Origin: Geobacillus stearothermophilus ATCC 12980
GTDB taxonomy: Bacteria; Bacillota; Bacilli; Bacillales; Anoxybacillaceae
Assembly (NCBI RefSeq): GCF_030369615.1
Contig: NZ_CP128494.1
Coordinates: forward strand, 2,561,501-2,625,500
Direction of reading: 5' to 3'
Length of the DNA: 64,000 bases
This document shows, in pieces, positions 38,501 to 47,088 of the stretch; the stretch's first letter is position 1; the number at the start of each line of letters is the position of its first letter. The notes under the pieces are model-generated. The model saw only the letters and a program-made list of their open reading frames with translations, was not told the origin of the DNA and ran no database searches. The position numbers and the translations under genes were made by a program.

Positions 38501-39108
38501 TATAAAAGCACCTCTAAGTATTTTAATAAAACCGTCTTGATGCGCATTTTCTCAGCACATTCCACCAGTTTATTTATGTTTTTTTCAGGACTTTGTAAAT
38601 AATTTCGCAAACCTTCTTTCATTAAATCGATTCCTATTTTTTCTCTGTATCGAATAATGTCGCAAATCGTTTTTTCACGATTATAAATGCTTATTTTATG
38701 GCCGCCTATTTCCACTTCTTCAATTCCATATTCAAACTGTTTTTTTGAAAAATAGAAAATTTTAATTGGCGGATAATCGGGCAAACTGGGTTTCCTTGAT
38801 TTTCTTTCAATAGCAATTTGGTACTCCCACGGGTTATAAGTTGTTAACTCATAAAAAGACAATGCCGACAAAAGACAAAGAACACCATTCGGGATCACTT
38901 TTGATACTTCAACCACTTCTTCATTTTGATCATTTTCAAATGCAGCATAACGGTACAGCCCACGTTTTATCCTAATGATGTCTCCATTTTGCTCGAACTT
39001 TCGAATATAATATTTGCTCACTCCTTTTCTGGTTAAGTCTTCTGTCTTCGCAAATCCTTTTTGACGCACAAAAATATCTTTTATGATTTTGCTTACTTCT
39101 TTATTCAT
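38500..39108 (-). CDS. abiEi: Antitoxin/regulator AbiEi
   Basis: Partner of AbiEii, 202 residues. An N-terminal winged-helix region (T-R-K-G-V-S-K-Y-Y-I-R-K-F-E-Q-N-G-D-I-I-R-I-K-R-G-L-Y) is typical of AbiEi transcriptional autorepressors, followed by the antitoxin domain with R-E-K-T-I-C-D-I-I-R-Y. AbiEi normally binds inverted repeats in its own promoter and counteracts the toxin without direct binding. A 7-bp inverted repeat ACTTATT (39224-39230) / AATAAGT (39244-39250) flanks a TATAAT-like sequence on the minus strand about 120 bases upstream of the ATG and could be its operator. Confidence 0.88.
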   Translation of the reverse strand: MNKEVSKIIKDIFVRQKGFAKTEDLTRKGVSKYYIRKFEQNGDIIRIKRGLYRYAAFENDQNEEVVEVSKVIPNGVLCLLSALSFYELTTYNPWEYQIAIERKSRKPSLPDYPPIKIFYFSKKQFEYGIEEVEIGGHKISIYNREKTICDIIRYREKIGIDLMKEGLRNYLQSPEKNINKLVECAEKMRIKTVLLKYLEVLL

Positions 39109-39564
39109 TCATGATCACCACTCTTTTCACCTAAAAGTCGGCATTTATCATTCATTGCAAACATTTCATATACTTATTCTCCATTATTCACAATATCCCT
39201 CTTTTTTTCACCTTAATGCATTCACTTATTATTATATGCCGACAATAAGTAAAATTCCTACCGTTATTTTCACATATAATACTGAACCATTTCGCTCATG
39301 AAAACGTGATCCACTCCACTCCCGGAAAGACATCGTGTTAATATGGAGGGAGAGACATGATCGGCTGGTTGCCTCATATATCGCCATTCAAGCAAAATAA
39401 TGCCTATGGAGGCTCCATACCATACTGACTGTGTTCCAAACTGTCCTTGGTCAACCGCAATGTCTATGGCTACACTTTAACAGCGACGTCACTGCCACTG
39501 ACTATTACTCCGTCAAATGATTTGAACTGTGAGCATCATAACACCTTCATTCATTACCAACTAA
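39109..39564. other. Intergenic region without recognised gene
   Basis: The left part (39109-39300) is AT-rich and should hold the abiE promoter. From about 39300 to 39564 I see no convincing reading frame, ribosome site or repeat; a GGAGGGAGAGACATG at about 39343-39360 offers a start but the frame soon closes. This may be debris from insertions. Confidence 0.5.
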
Positions 39565-39730
39565 CTTGAACGCTCTCCCCCTATGCTTGCACTTAGAGGC
39601 GGGAGATTCTTGGGAACCCCCGCGGCAGGCTATGAACCAAGCCATCCCCGTGCATCCCACGGTTCAGCGATCTTACGAAGACAGCGATTCATCCCCCACT
39701 TATGCTCACGCGTAGAAGTGGGGTCTTCTC
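39565..39730. mobile_element. Small palindrome-bounded element, IS200/IS605-derived (type 1, copy a)
   Basis: About 166 bp without coding capacity. Left end CTTGAACGCTCTCCC with a hairpin (TCTCCC...GGGAGA); right end with hairpin CCCCACTT/AAGTGGGG then TCTTCTC. The two ends and the order of inner blocks are shared with 59729-59954. Subterminal hairpins and absence of target duplication fit IS200/IS605-type palindrome-associated elements moved by a transposase elsewhere. Confidence 0.6.
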
Positions 39731-39746
39731 AATTCGGAATGATAAG

Positions 39747-40100
39747 CATGCAAAAAGCGAGGCTGCCCCATTCATTCGGACAGCCTCGCTTTCTTGCTTA
39801 CTCCCCATTCACCAACTTCAACTTCTCCTTTGACGGCGTTTCGTAGCGAATGTGCGTGTCGATGTCGGTCACGTAATACCCGCCGCCGACCGCGTACTGC
39901 CCGCCGAAGCGCGCGTCATACCCGTAGACGCGGTATACTTCCCCAGGCTTTAAGATGCGGACGAACACAAGGCGCCCATCCTTCGTCCGTTTCCATAGAT
40001 TGATTGGCTTTTGCACCGTCAAGCGGCCGATTTGCCCTTTTTTCAACTCCACGCCATCCCAGTACACTTTTTTCACTTGGCCTGGAGGAGTGGTTGGCTT
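39747..40100. repeat. 354-bp dispersed repeat, copy C
   Basis: Nearly identical to 29608-29961, including the terminator and the surface-domain coding end. Confidence 0.9.
39750..39797 (-). terminator. Terminator of the truncated 5'-nucleotidase gene
   Basis: AAAGCGAGGC pairs with GCCTCGCTTT, as in the copy at 29612-29660; on the minus strand it is followed by TTTGC. Confidence 0.75.
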
Positions 40101-40870
40101 CTCCGGCTGCTTTGGCGGGTTGGGCTTTTCTTCCTTCCAAAGCGGCAAGGCAAATTCATATTGGGCAAATCCGCTCGGCAAGGCGGTGACATAGCGGATG
40201 CTGCCGTCTTGCGGCAAGTATTTTTGCGCTTCCGGCGACGATTCAAACGTGACGGTCACCGGCGCTTTCCCTTTCACTGGCGCAAACCGCCAGTTGCCAT
40301 CCGCTGACGGGTTGATCGTTCCGTTTTCCCGAATGTAATCGATGATCACTTGCCGGTTTTCATCCGGCGCGGCCAAAATCGTGTTTTTCCCGTCCGGATT
40401 GATGATCCGGTTTGTCGTCGCCCGATAGTTGTTCGTTGCGACGATAAATTCCATGTTCGGCGTCACTGGCTTGCCTTCGAATTTCAAGTTTTTAATCCGA
40501 TTCGCGTTCGGATTGATCACATTTTGGTTTTTGTCGTATTTCGCCGGCTCGGTGACATCGATCTCGTACGTCACGCCATCAATAATGTCGAAGTTGTACG
40601 TCGGGAAGTCGTTGTTGATAAGCGGCTGAATGCCTGTCTTGTTCGGGTCGATTTGGTTGAATTGCCCCGCCGACCACTCAAGCCATTCTTTCAACTCGGC
40701 TCCCGTAATTTTCAGCGCATACACCGTGTTCGGATACAAGTACAAATCGGCGACGTTTTTAATGACGATTTCCCCTGCCGGAATATCCGTGTAATAGCTC
40801 GCCCCGCCGCGTCCGCCGGCTTTGAACGGAGCGCCGGCCGACAGCACCGGAAGGCCTTCATCATCTTTGG
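39798..40870 (-). pseudogene. Exported 5'-nucleotidase/cyclic phosphodiesterase, C-terminal remnant with surface domain
   Basis: What remains is the 5'-nucleotidase C-terminal domain (P-F-K-A-G-G-R-G-G, I-K-N-V-A-D-L-Y-L-Y-P-N-T, V-A-T-N-N-Y-R), a Pro/Lys linker and the recurring surface domain as the last 88 residues. Such enzymes release nucleosides and phosphate from extracellular nucleotides. The metallophosphatase domain, signal peptide and start are missing: at 40871 the homology stops where an IS605-type element begins, and the missing part is not found on its other side. Reading continues into the element to 40988 but with unrelated residues. Confidence 0.88.
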
Positions 40871-41259
40871 CGAGGAGACCCCGACTTCTAAGCGAGAGCG
40901 AAAGTCGGGGAGGAATCGCCCTTCCTCCTTTCTTTTGTATATGATAGAATAAGAATGTGGAGAAAACCGTTGAATCAAGGCACTCCAATCCCCGTTACTC
41001 GATGTAGGGAGTTGGTTGCAGGAAACGTTGCAACCGTAAAACATCGAGCGTACATCCGTCTGTTGTGCGTGGAAGTCAAGTACTGCCTACAGACATGCCG
41101 AGCCACTCGGTAGCGATATAGGCATGACCTATGTCGTTGGGTAGTCGTCAACCTGCCCCTGATGCAACCCCAAGTCAAGGAAGGAGGACGAAGTCCGTTC
41201 GCACTTCTAGGGAGTTGCAAGCCCCCGCTTCAAGCGTTAGCTAAGTGGGGGTAGTTGAC
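40871..41259 (-). mobile_element. IS605-type non-autonomous element (type 2), tnpB deleted
   Basis: About 389 bp without transposase or tnpB. On the minus strand one end reads GTCAACTACCCCC with hairpin CCCCCACTT/GAAGCGGGGG; the other carries CCCCGACTT/AAGTCGGGG followed by TCTCCTC. An AAAGGAGGA site near the second end looks like the old ribosome site of a lost tnpB, directly joined to the right-end hairpin. These ends resemble IS605/TnpB elements known from Geobacillus, where the right end encodes the end of the omega guide RNA. It cuts the 5'-nucleotidase gene. Confidence 0.6.
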
Positions 41260-41332
41260 AACGGATCTTCCTTGCGGCTCTCTGCCTCTATCGAGCTTTC
41301 GCAACTTTTGAGAAGCAACGGATGCCCCTCCG

Positions 41333-42229
41333 TTAAAAGGAAATCTCTATTTTTCCTTCTTCAATCCATTTTGCCAAATTGGCATTTTTAATTTCTGTAT
41401 GGAATGACTGTCCATCTAACGAATAAATGACCTTCCTCGACTCGTTTCGACCGCTGCTGTGCACAAAAGCATAGATTTCTTCGGAGCTTAATTTCGTATT
41501 TTGAATGGATAATTGTAGAATACGGTCATAAGACAGCAGGATGTATTGCTGTTTAAATCCTAAAAAATCATCGATACCTAATATTCCAAATAAACTTTCG
41601 TTATTTACAAAAGTATTATACATCGTATATACACCTTTGCCGTCATCACTACATATATAGGCAGGACCGTAGTACTGATGAACAAGCAATAATGAGAAAA
41701 AACAAATAAAGCGCTCTCCTGCATTATTTCCGTTATGTAAAATGATTTGTCTCAATTTCGGAAGATCCGAAATGGAGGATAATTCACATCGTTCCAGGTT
41801 ATGAATAATATCTCTATTTACTCTGAAAGCTTCCAAAGCTACTTGTTTCATCGCATCAAATATGTATTGCTTTTTCGTCATTCCTTTTTCTAATAATTGA
41901 TAAATGGTTTCCATCGATATAATGTATAGCTGTTTCTTCGCCGATAATTGTTTGAAAAGCTCAAAGTAATAATTATTATACCGTTCCTTTGTGGGTATAT
42001 TCCTAAAAGACTCTTCTAACACTACATCAGGAATAAGAAAAACCGGGGACTGATGAAACGCCTGCAGCAAAAGCGGCAAATTTGATATTTGTTTTCTGAA
42101 TTTCGTTAAGATCATATTATCTAACATATAAAATGCTTGATGTTCATTTAGTGACTGGTACAGTTGGACCGTATTATCTGAAATAAACGGGCGAACGGAT
42201 TCTAAAACAGGGGAATCGAGGACCTTCAT
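41333..42229 (-). CDS. PIN-like domain protein, third gene of XRE/ImmA operon
   Basis: Cytoplasmic protein of 298 residues with no family I can name. The N-terminal two thirds look like a PIN-type nuclease: a first aspartate in F-Y-M-L-D-N-M-I-L, a glutamate in V-F-L-I-P-D-V-V-L-E-E-S, and aspartates in A-Y-I-C-S-D-D-G-K-G, placed as in metal-dependent PIN active sites. Its ATG overlaps the stop of the ImmA/IrrE-like gene as ATGA, so the two are translated together. Low GC. The likely role is the effector of a small defence or toxin-type system, as an inference from context. Confidence 0.6.
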   Translation of the reverse strand: MKVLDSPVLESVRPFISDNTVQLYQSLNEHQAFYMLDNMILTKFRKQISNLPLLLQAFHQSPVFLIPDVVLEESFRNIPTKERYNNYYFELFKQLSAKKQLYIISMETIYQLLEKGMTKKQYIFDAMKQVALEAFRVNRDIIHNLERCELSSISDLPKLRQIILHNGNNAGERFICFFSLLLVHQYYGPAYICSDDGKGVYTMYNTFVNNESLFGILGIDDFLGFKQQYILLSYDRILQLSIQNTKLSSEEIYAFVHSSGRNESRKVIYSLDGQSFHTEIKNANLAKWIEEGKIEISF

Positions 42230-43020
42230 CCTTTCGTCCCCCTTTGATCATGCACTGACGCCAACACTTGTTCATATAGCTTATCATAAAATTTTTTAAT
42301 CGATTGAAGATCCTCCTCATACATCAATCCTTTTGCCTTTTCATATAATTCATCAAACCCGCTGATGTTTATCGTATAACTAGGCTCGAACAATGATTTG
42401 TCTATATCATGGGGAATACGATTTCTATAATCATAGTCCAATGCATCTTTTGCTTCGTTAATCGTGATCAATTCGTTTTGAGCAAGTTTCACAACTAACG
42501 CTTTGTACGGGATCTGGAAGACACTGATTAATCGCATAATTTTTTGGGGGAGAGATTGTTTCATGTGAGCGGTCTCCAAAAATCGAAAACTTCTTTCCAA
42601 CACAAAATCATTAATTAAAAATTCGGCAGCGAAGAGATTAGGAAGCCGCTCTTTTTCATCATAAATATGATCAATCATGATAAAATTTTGGTCAGGGTTC
42701 TTAATTTTCTCCTTATCAAAAAAGAAATGATAAAACTCATGCGCCCACATGAAATTTTCATATATTCTCGGCTGTGCGGTATTAATATGGACATAATAAT
42801 CACCGTTATAGTAATACACAAGCCCACCATAGTCAGCATGTTGAATCGGAAACTGCAATACATTTGCATGCTCGTAAAGATAAGTTTTTATAAAATCAAG
42901 CGGCTTTACATGAGCAAGAGGATCTCCGAGGGAGTAAATACGGTCCATTGCCCTTTTCATTTTCGGCAAATGTGTTTTGTTATGCTCTAGAATCATTTCA
43001 AGATTGTCTTTTGCAATCAA
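42226..43020 (-). CDS. ImmA/IrrE-type zinc metallopeptidase
   Basis: Protein of 264 residues with the zinc motif W-A-H-E-F-Y-H (HExxH) at about residue 93 and the third ligand region L-P-N-L-F-A-A-E-F-L about 35 residues later, as in ImmA/IrrE peptidases (COG2856), which cleave XRE-type repressors to switch on mobile elements or stress genes. A C-terminal helical part of about 100 residues is additional. It begins four bases after the stop of an XRE-type gene and overlaps a PIN-like gene, so the natural substrate is probably the upstream regulator. Low GC relative to the chromosome. Confidence 0.85.
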   Translation of the reverse strand: MIAKDNLEMILEHNKTHLPKMKRAMDRIYSLGDPLAHVKPLDFIKTYLYEHANVLQFPIQHADYGGLVYYYNGDYYVHINTAQPRIYENFMWAHEFYHFFFDKEKIKNPDQNFIMIDHIYDEKERLPNLFAAEFLINDFVLERSFRFLETAHMKQSLPQKIMRLISVFQIPYKALVVKLAQNELITINEAKDALDYDYRNRIPHDIDKSLFEPSYTINISGFDELYEKAKGLMYEEDLQSIKKFYDKLYEQVLASVHDQRGTKG

Positions 43021-43024
43021 TGGA

Positions 43025-43417
43025 CTACCCCCTTGGATGTTCGGAATTTGTCACTGATTTTAACACATCGATCAGTTCAACAAATTCGCTGAAAAGATGC
43101 ATGCCCTTTTTGAATTCTTCGTCCTCTGCACCGTGAAACGAAAGGGCCACATAATTCATAAATGAATCAGATCGGCTGCGGCCAAACGTTTTTTCTTTGA
43201 ATTCCATATCTGCCTTGTAAAAAAAGAACGGATCGTTAATGCGGAACAGCTTATTGATCTTTGCAACATACTCCTCCACATTTCCTTCGCCTTTTAAGAA
43301 ATTATAATAAGCTGTCTTCTTAATACCAGTGCGTTCCATCACCCATGAATGTTTAATGCCTTTCCCTTCTATATATTTTTTGACGTTCTGACCTACAATT
43401 TTGTTTGTATTTACCAT
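43025..43417 (-). CDS. XRE-type helix-turn-helix regulator
   Basis: DNA-binding protein of 130 residues. N-terminal helix-turn-helix: I-V-G-Q-N-V-K-K-Y-I followed by V-M-E-R-T-G-I-K-K-T-A-Y-Y-N-F-L-K-G. The C-terminal half has no known domain. The ATG at 43417 is preceded by GAGAGGTGA; an upstream extension to 43480 is less likely. First gene of the XRE / ImmA-IrrE / PIN-like operon; by analogy with ImmR/ImmA it should repress the operon until cleaved. Confidence 0.8.
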   Translation of the reverse strand: MVNTNKIVGQNVKKYIEGKGIKHSWVMERTGIKKTAYYNFLKGEGNVEEYVAKINKLFRINDPFFFYKADMEFKEKTFGRSRSDSFMNYVALSFHGAEDEEFKKGMHLFSEFVELIDVLKSVTNSEHPRG

Positions 43418-43681
43418 ACACTTCACCTCTCGTATATCTAAAATGACGAATCCAACCTTGAACATCCCTGCGATGCTCAATGGGATGATCCGTGTGGAGT
43501 TTTCATCAAACTTTTGACCTTGCTTCTACAATCAATTATAAACTGAGAACAATTGATTTTCCATGTATTTTTCCTCAAAAAGCGGAATATATGATTAGTT
43601 TATGTCAAAAATCATGCAAAAGTTCTTGATTAAATTCATTTTTTCCTTAAAAACGGGAATAAGGACGTCCTTCCGTTAATG
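43418..43681. other. AT-rich upstream region of the XRE operon
   Basis: No gene seen. Minus-strand TTGACA at about 43599-43604 and a TATAAT at about 43537-43542 are promoter-like but not correctly spaced from one another. The right edge holds the terminator of the neighbouring gene. Confidence 0.4.
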
Positions 43682-43715
43682 CAAAAAGGCGCCCCAACGT
43701 TTGGGACGCCTTCTC
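43682..43715 (-). terminator. Terminator of the coiled-coil exported protein gene
   Basis: AAGGCG-CCCCAA pairs with TTGGGA-CGCCTT; on the minus strand it is followed by TTTGC. It lies 10 bases after the gene's stop. Confidence 0.75.
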
Positions 43716-43724
43716 CCTTGATTT

Positions 43725-44444
43725 CTACAGCAACTGAAGCAACGCCTTTTTGTTCGCTTGCACTTGGTCGTTCAACGCCTTGACTTTTTCTTTTACCTTC
43801 TGAATGTCTGCGTTGTTGGCGCCGACTTTCTTTTCAAGGGCGCGAATTTCATTCGTCACCGCCCGCAGCTGGTTGGACAGCGCGATGAGCTGGCCGATGA
43901 GGCCATCAATTTGCTCTTGTTTTTCTTCATCGAGTTCCTCTTGGTCTTCACCAACAGGTTGTGGAGAATTCGGAGACGGCGCCTCCGTTACCGTTTGCCC
44001 GCTGGAAGCTGGAGCGGCAGCGTCATTGGCCGCTATGGCTTGTCCACTCGGAGCGTCAGTTGCCGCTGTGACTTCTGTCGGTTGAGAAGCAGACGGCTCG
44101 CCCGTTGGCAACGAATCAGCAGGCGTCGTTTGCGTGTCCGTTGCCGATTCCGCTTCGCTCAATGCTTGAATGCGAGCGGTCACTTTGTCTAGCCGCTCTT
44201 CAATTTGGCCTACTTTTTTATGTAACTGCGCCAACTTTTGCGCAAGCCATTTTTGTTGCTTGGACGATTCCTGTTTTTTCTTCGCCTCTGTTTCCTTTTG
44301 TTCCGTCTTCTTCTTGACGACGACTTCCACTTTCTTCACCATCGTTTCGCGCTCATGCGCTTTGCCCGCAGGTTTGGCGGCCGCCCATGCCGGAGAGGAG
44401 ACGAGCATCGACGCCACCAAAATCGGCCATCCTTTCTTCAACAT
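43725..44444 (-). CDS. Exported coiled-coil protein with low-complexity centre
   Basis: Exported 239-residue protein. Signal peptide at about 1-22 (cut near A-W-A-A-A), then a strongly basic coiled coil (about 30-95, K-K-K-T-E-Q-K-E-T-E-A-K-K-K), a Ser/Thr/Pro/Ala-rich acidic middle (about 95-165) and a second coiled coil (about 170-239, L-S-N-Q-L-R-A-V-T-N-E-I-R-A-L). No family recognised. The layout suggests a surface spacer or wall-associated structural protein. The ATG at 44444 is eight bases after GGAGG. Confidence 0.75.
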   Translation of the reverse strand: MLKKGWPILVASMLVSSPAWAAAKPAGKAHERETMVKKVEVVVKKKTEQKETEAKKKQESSKQQKWLAQKLAQLHKKVGQIEERLDKVTARIQALSEAESATDTQTTPADSLPTGEPSASQPTEVTAATDAPSGQAIAANDAAAPASSGQTVTEAPSPNSPQPVGEDQEELDEEKQEQIDGLIGQLIALSNQLRAVTNEIRALEKKVGANNADIQKVKEKVKALNDQVQANKKALLQLL

Positions 44445-44559
44445 TACCAATTCCTCCCTCTAGAAATGTTGATGTATCAAGGCTTTTCGGCCCCTCAGGG
44501 GTGTCCAAAAAATATTTTTCGACAAAATCCCTTACATCCTTTTTCAGTTTTGTGGATAT

Positions 44560-44841
44560 CTTACAGACCTAGGGTGCGCTTCGCGGCCACGGCTGGGGAT
44601 ATTTTCCTGCCGTGGGGGGGAAGCATATTCGATGCACCCTTTGGATCTCCGCGTCGCTGATGAGGACGAACCCTCCCATGTCTCCGGGCGTCTTCGCGCC
44701 AACATTCCCTCGTTCGGTCTCGTCATCAGGCGGAGGCCGGCCAAGCTCCTTTAGGGACTCAAGGTCGAATGGATGAAATCACGCCAGCTTCTCCGGTGTC
44801 ATCTCGTTGTCCAACGATTCTTCCGTTCGCAGGGGGAGGCC
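44560..44841 (-). ncRNA. Candidate bridge RNA region of the IS110/IS1111 element
   Basis: Non-coding segment between the transposase stop and the element end. It folds into several stems: AGGGTGC/GCACCCT around CCACGGC/GCCGTGG, and CTGATGA/TCATCAG enclosing a GC-rich hairpin. IS1111-group elements are known to carry their target-choosing bridge RNA downstream of the transposase gene, exactly here. The strand and exact ends of any transcript are inferred. Confidence 0.5.
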
Positions 44842-46122
44842 TTAGGCCGCCCGTTGCACTTGGGACAAGACGTCCTGTTTCATTCGCTCCGCGTCAAACG
44901 CTTGTTTCTTCGTACAAATCGCAAACAGCACATTCAACAGCTTCCGGCACAAGGCGACGATGGACTGCTTTCCGGTCAGCGGATTGACGGATCGGGTCGT
45001 ATAATACTCATGCAGCTCGCGAAACGCCTCGTTATGCCGAATCAGCGGAATCATCGCCCGAAACAGCACCGAGCGCAACCGTTTCCGTCCCCGTTTGGAG
45101 ATGTGCTTTTGCCCTTTGCGCTGGCCGGAGGAGTTCTCCTTGAGCGTCAGGCCCGCCAACTTCACCAATTGGCGCGGGTCCCGATAATGGGCGAAGCTGC
45201 CGATCTCCGCCAACAGATCGATGATCGTGGCGTCTCCCAACCCGTCGACCGTTTTCAACCATTGGTACTCCATCGTCGTTTGAACCAATGCCTTCAACTC
45301 GGCGTCCAGTGCAGCGATCTCCGCCTCCAATTGGCGGTATCGGCGGACGAGCGCGGCGATCTCAAACCGGGCCATCGCTGTCCCTTCCGTCACCCCAATC
45401 GAGTCCTTCGCGGTGTTGATCAACGCCTGAATTTTGGCCTTCTGCGGGCATTTCATCCCTTTGCTTTGCCGGTACACCTCGATGAGCTCCTCGGCGGTCC
45501 GACCGGCCATATCAGCCGGAAGCGGCGTCCACTCCAACACCGAAAGCGCCGTTTTCCCCAAGTCACGAAACACGGTCCAAAACTCTGGAAAATACCGATC
45601 CGTCCAGCGGACGATCGCGTTTTTCACCGCCGTCTGTTCCTTGCGGAGCTTCTCTTTGAGCGTGCTTCCCACGCGCAAATCGGCTTCGATCTCGTGCAGC
45701 AGCCGGGGAACGAGGAATCGTCCGTCTTTTGCCAGTCTGGCAATGACCAGGGCGTCTTTGGCGTCGTGTTTCGTCGGCAGGTTGTCATCGAGTTCTTTCG
45801 ACCGGCACACATGCGCCGGGTTGACCATGACCAACGGGATCCCGTGCTCCTCGAGGAAGTAGGCCAGGTTCAACCAGTAGTGCCCGGTCGGCTCCACCGC
45901 GACGATCACCTCTGACTTCCCAAACGCTTGCATCGCCTCCTGAATCGCTTTATACAGCTGCTGAAACCCCTCTTTCGACTGGAAGATCGGGAACGACTTG
46001 CGAAGCACGCGCCCCCGGTCATCCACGAAGCAGGCGTAGTGGGTTCGTTTCGCGATATCGATGCCCACGACAAGCGTTTGTTCCGTAACTTGATCAATTT
46101 TATAGTTTTGTGTACAATTCAT
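44842..46122 (-). CDS. IS110-family transposase (DEDD RuvC-like plus serine domain)
   Basis: Recombinase of 426 residues. N-terminal DEDD_Tnp_IS110 domain with V-V-G-I-D-I-A-K first aspartate, V-A-V-E-P-T-G-H-Y glutamate and K-H-D-A-K-D-A aspartates; middle coiled region; C-terminal Transposase_20 domain with the serine region L-A-G-L-T-L-K-E-N-S-S-G. Such enzymes move by bridge-RNA-guided recombination. Translation begins at the ATG 46122, six bases after GGAGGA; a longer in-frame reading to 46239 runs outside the element. Intact, so the element may be active. Confidence 0.93.
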   Translation of the reverse strand: MNCTQNYKIDQVTEQTLVVGIDIAKRTHYACFVDDRGRVLRKSFPIFQSKEGFQQLYKAIQEAMQAFGKSEVIVAVEPTGHYWLNLAYFLEEHGIPLVMVNPAHVCRSKELDDNLPTKHDAKDALVIARLAKDGRFLVPRLLHEIEADLRVGSTLKEKLRKEQTAVKNAIVRWTDRYFPEFWTVFRDLGKTALSVLEWTPLPADMAGRTAEELIEVYRQSKGMKCPQKAKIQALINTAKDSIGVTEGTAMARFEIAALVRRYRQLEAEIAALDAELKALVQTTMEYQWLKTVDGLGDATIIDLLAEIGSFAHYRDPRQLVKLAGLTLKENSSGQRKGQKHISKRGRKRLRSVLFRAMIPLIRHNEAFRELHEYYTTRSVNPLTGKQSIVALCRKLLNVLFAICTKKQAFDAERMKQDVLSQVQRAA

Positions 46123-46235
46123 CTGAAGTCCTCCTTGGTATGGTGAGTGATGTGGTTGACACCCCTGCATCATACCAAGAGGGCTTTTTTTGATCAAGTC
46201 CCCGGAAAAGCTCCTAACGGGAATGCTCCTAAAAT

Positions 46236-46277
46236 GCAAAAAGGCTATTGATGTACGTGCTTATACATCAATAGCCC
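46236..46277 (-). terminator. Terminator of the RadC-like operon
   Basis: GGGCTATTGATGTA pairs with TACATCAATAGCC; on the minus strand it is followed by TTTTTG. The next gene upstream on that strand ends at 46464, about 190 bases away, and the gap holds nothing I recognise. Confidence 0.75.
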
Positions 46278-46463
46278 TCTACCAGTGATATGGTTTCACG
46301 GTTCGCTCTCTCCTTCCTGCTCACGACAGTTATATAATAATGTCGGGAGTTTTTTGATGCTGGAATCATAGAGATTCCTTGTCGCTCATCGAATCTGCCA
46401 TACATGGTTGGAATCCCTTTAGTTTTGTCGTGAGATTTCCGGAAGAAATGTCGTGAGTCGGTC

Positions 46464-46715
46464 TCATTCCCGGCTGATTCGTTCCAAGTAGCGGATATAG
46501 CTCTGCAATAGGTTCCGGTCGTCACGGTCTGCAATCCGGCGCAGAGCGGCTTCGATTTCCCTTTGACTAATCTCAATCTCCTCGTTCACCACCTCCTCCA
46601 GCAACAGCTGAACGAGCTCGTCCTCACTAAGCATCTCCCCGTAGCCGTCCAATCCGTAGCTGTATTCCCGGTAGTACGGCACTCCGTCAATGATGATGCG
46701 ATGGTATTTTGCCAT
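46464..46715 (-). CDS. Small protein, unknown, last gene of RadC-like operon
   Basis: 83 residues, no recognised family. Begins M-A-K-Y-H-R-I-I-I-D-G-V-P-Y-Y-R-E-Y-S-Y, an apparently beta-type start, then a strongly acidic helical part (S-E-D-E-L-V-Q-L-L-L-E-E-V-V) and a basic end. GGGAAGGG precedes the ATG. It follows the 99-residue gene by 59 bases on the same strand. The charge pattern would suit a small regulator or anti-restriction-type protein, but nothing proves it. Confidence 0.55.
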   Translation of the reverse strand: MAKYHRIIIDGVPYYREYSYGLDGYGEMLSEDELVQLLLEEVVNEEIEISQREIEAALRRIADRDDRNLLQSYIRYLERISRE

Positions 46716-46774
46716 TTTCCCTTCCCCTTTCATTTGGTCTAGCCGTGATATTCTCGTACGAACATCCGCCAATC

Positions 46775-47074
46775 TTAGACATATATTTCGTAAGCAATTG
46801 GCTCCCCATTCTTTATCCACACCTCGTACAATTTCTCCCCCGTTTCCTCATCTCTTACAAATCCCGCTATCCACTCGTTTCCGTTCCCATCGACATACGC
46901 TAGAGTCTCAAAAAGCAGCGGATTCGGCAGCTTTTTCAGATGCTCTTCAGGCACAAGATAGTTGTCCAGCTCTTCGTGATAGAATTCGTACGCTTCATAG
47001 CCCACCTCGTCAATGTTGACTGCTACGTTGAACGTTCTCTTCATTGTCCTTACAAACCAATTCATGTGCAACAT
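46775..47074 (-). CDS. Small protein, unknown, second gene of RadC-like operon
   Basis: 99 residues, acidic, no recognised family. The sequence (F-N-V-A-V-N-I-D-E-V-G-Y-E-A-Y-E-F, then Y-V-D-G-N-G-N-E-W-I-A-G-F and V-W-I-K-N-G-E-P-I-A-Y) looks like a small alpha/beta protein. The ATG at 47074 has GGAG about eleven bases upstream and comes 14 bases after the stop of the RadC-like gene, so they share a transcript. Confidence 0.55.
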   Translation of the reverse strand: MLHMNWFVRTMKRTFNVAVNIDEVGYEAYEFYHEELDNYLVPEEHLKKLPNPLLFETLAYVDGNGNEWIAGFVRDEETGEKLYEVWIKNGEPIAYEIYV

Positions 47075-47088
47075 CTTCTCGTCTCCTC

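Larger units (their letters stand above)
44496..46167 (-). mobile_element. IS110-family element, IS1111-type
   Basis: The 10-bp inverted repeat CAGGGGTGTC occurs at 44496-44505 and, inverted, at 46158-46167, consistent with the subterminal repeats of IS1111-group elements; true ends lie a few bases outside. Inside are one transposase gene and about 335 bases of structured sequence after its stop. No target duplication is seen, as expected. A hairpin with a T-run (about 46133-46197) at the upstream edge could block read-in transcription. Confidence 0.8.

Noticed and set aside
39350..39420. Small gene starting after GGAGGGAGAGAC near 39358
   Set aside because: The ribosome site is good but the frame closes after about twenty codons and shows no family likeness.
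40871..41259. Group II intron or riboswitch-like RNA in the structured region
   Set aside because: No intron-encoded protein or domain V-type hairpin is seen; both ends carry IS605-type hairpins and an orphan ribosome site, which fits an element with deleted tnpB better.
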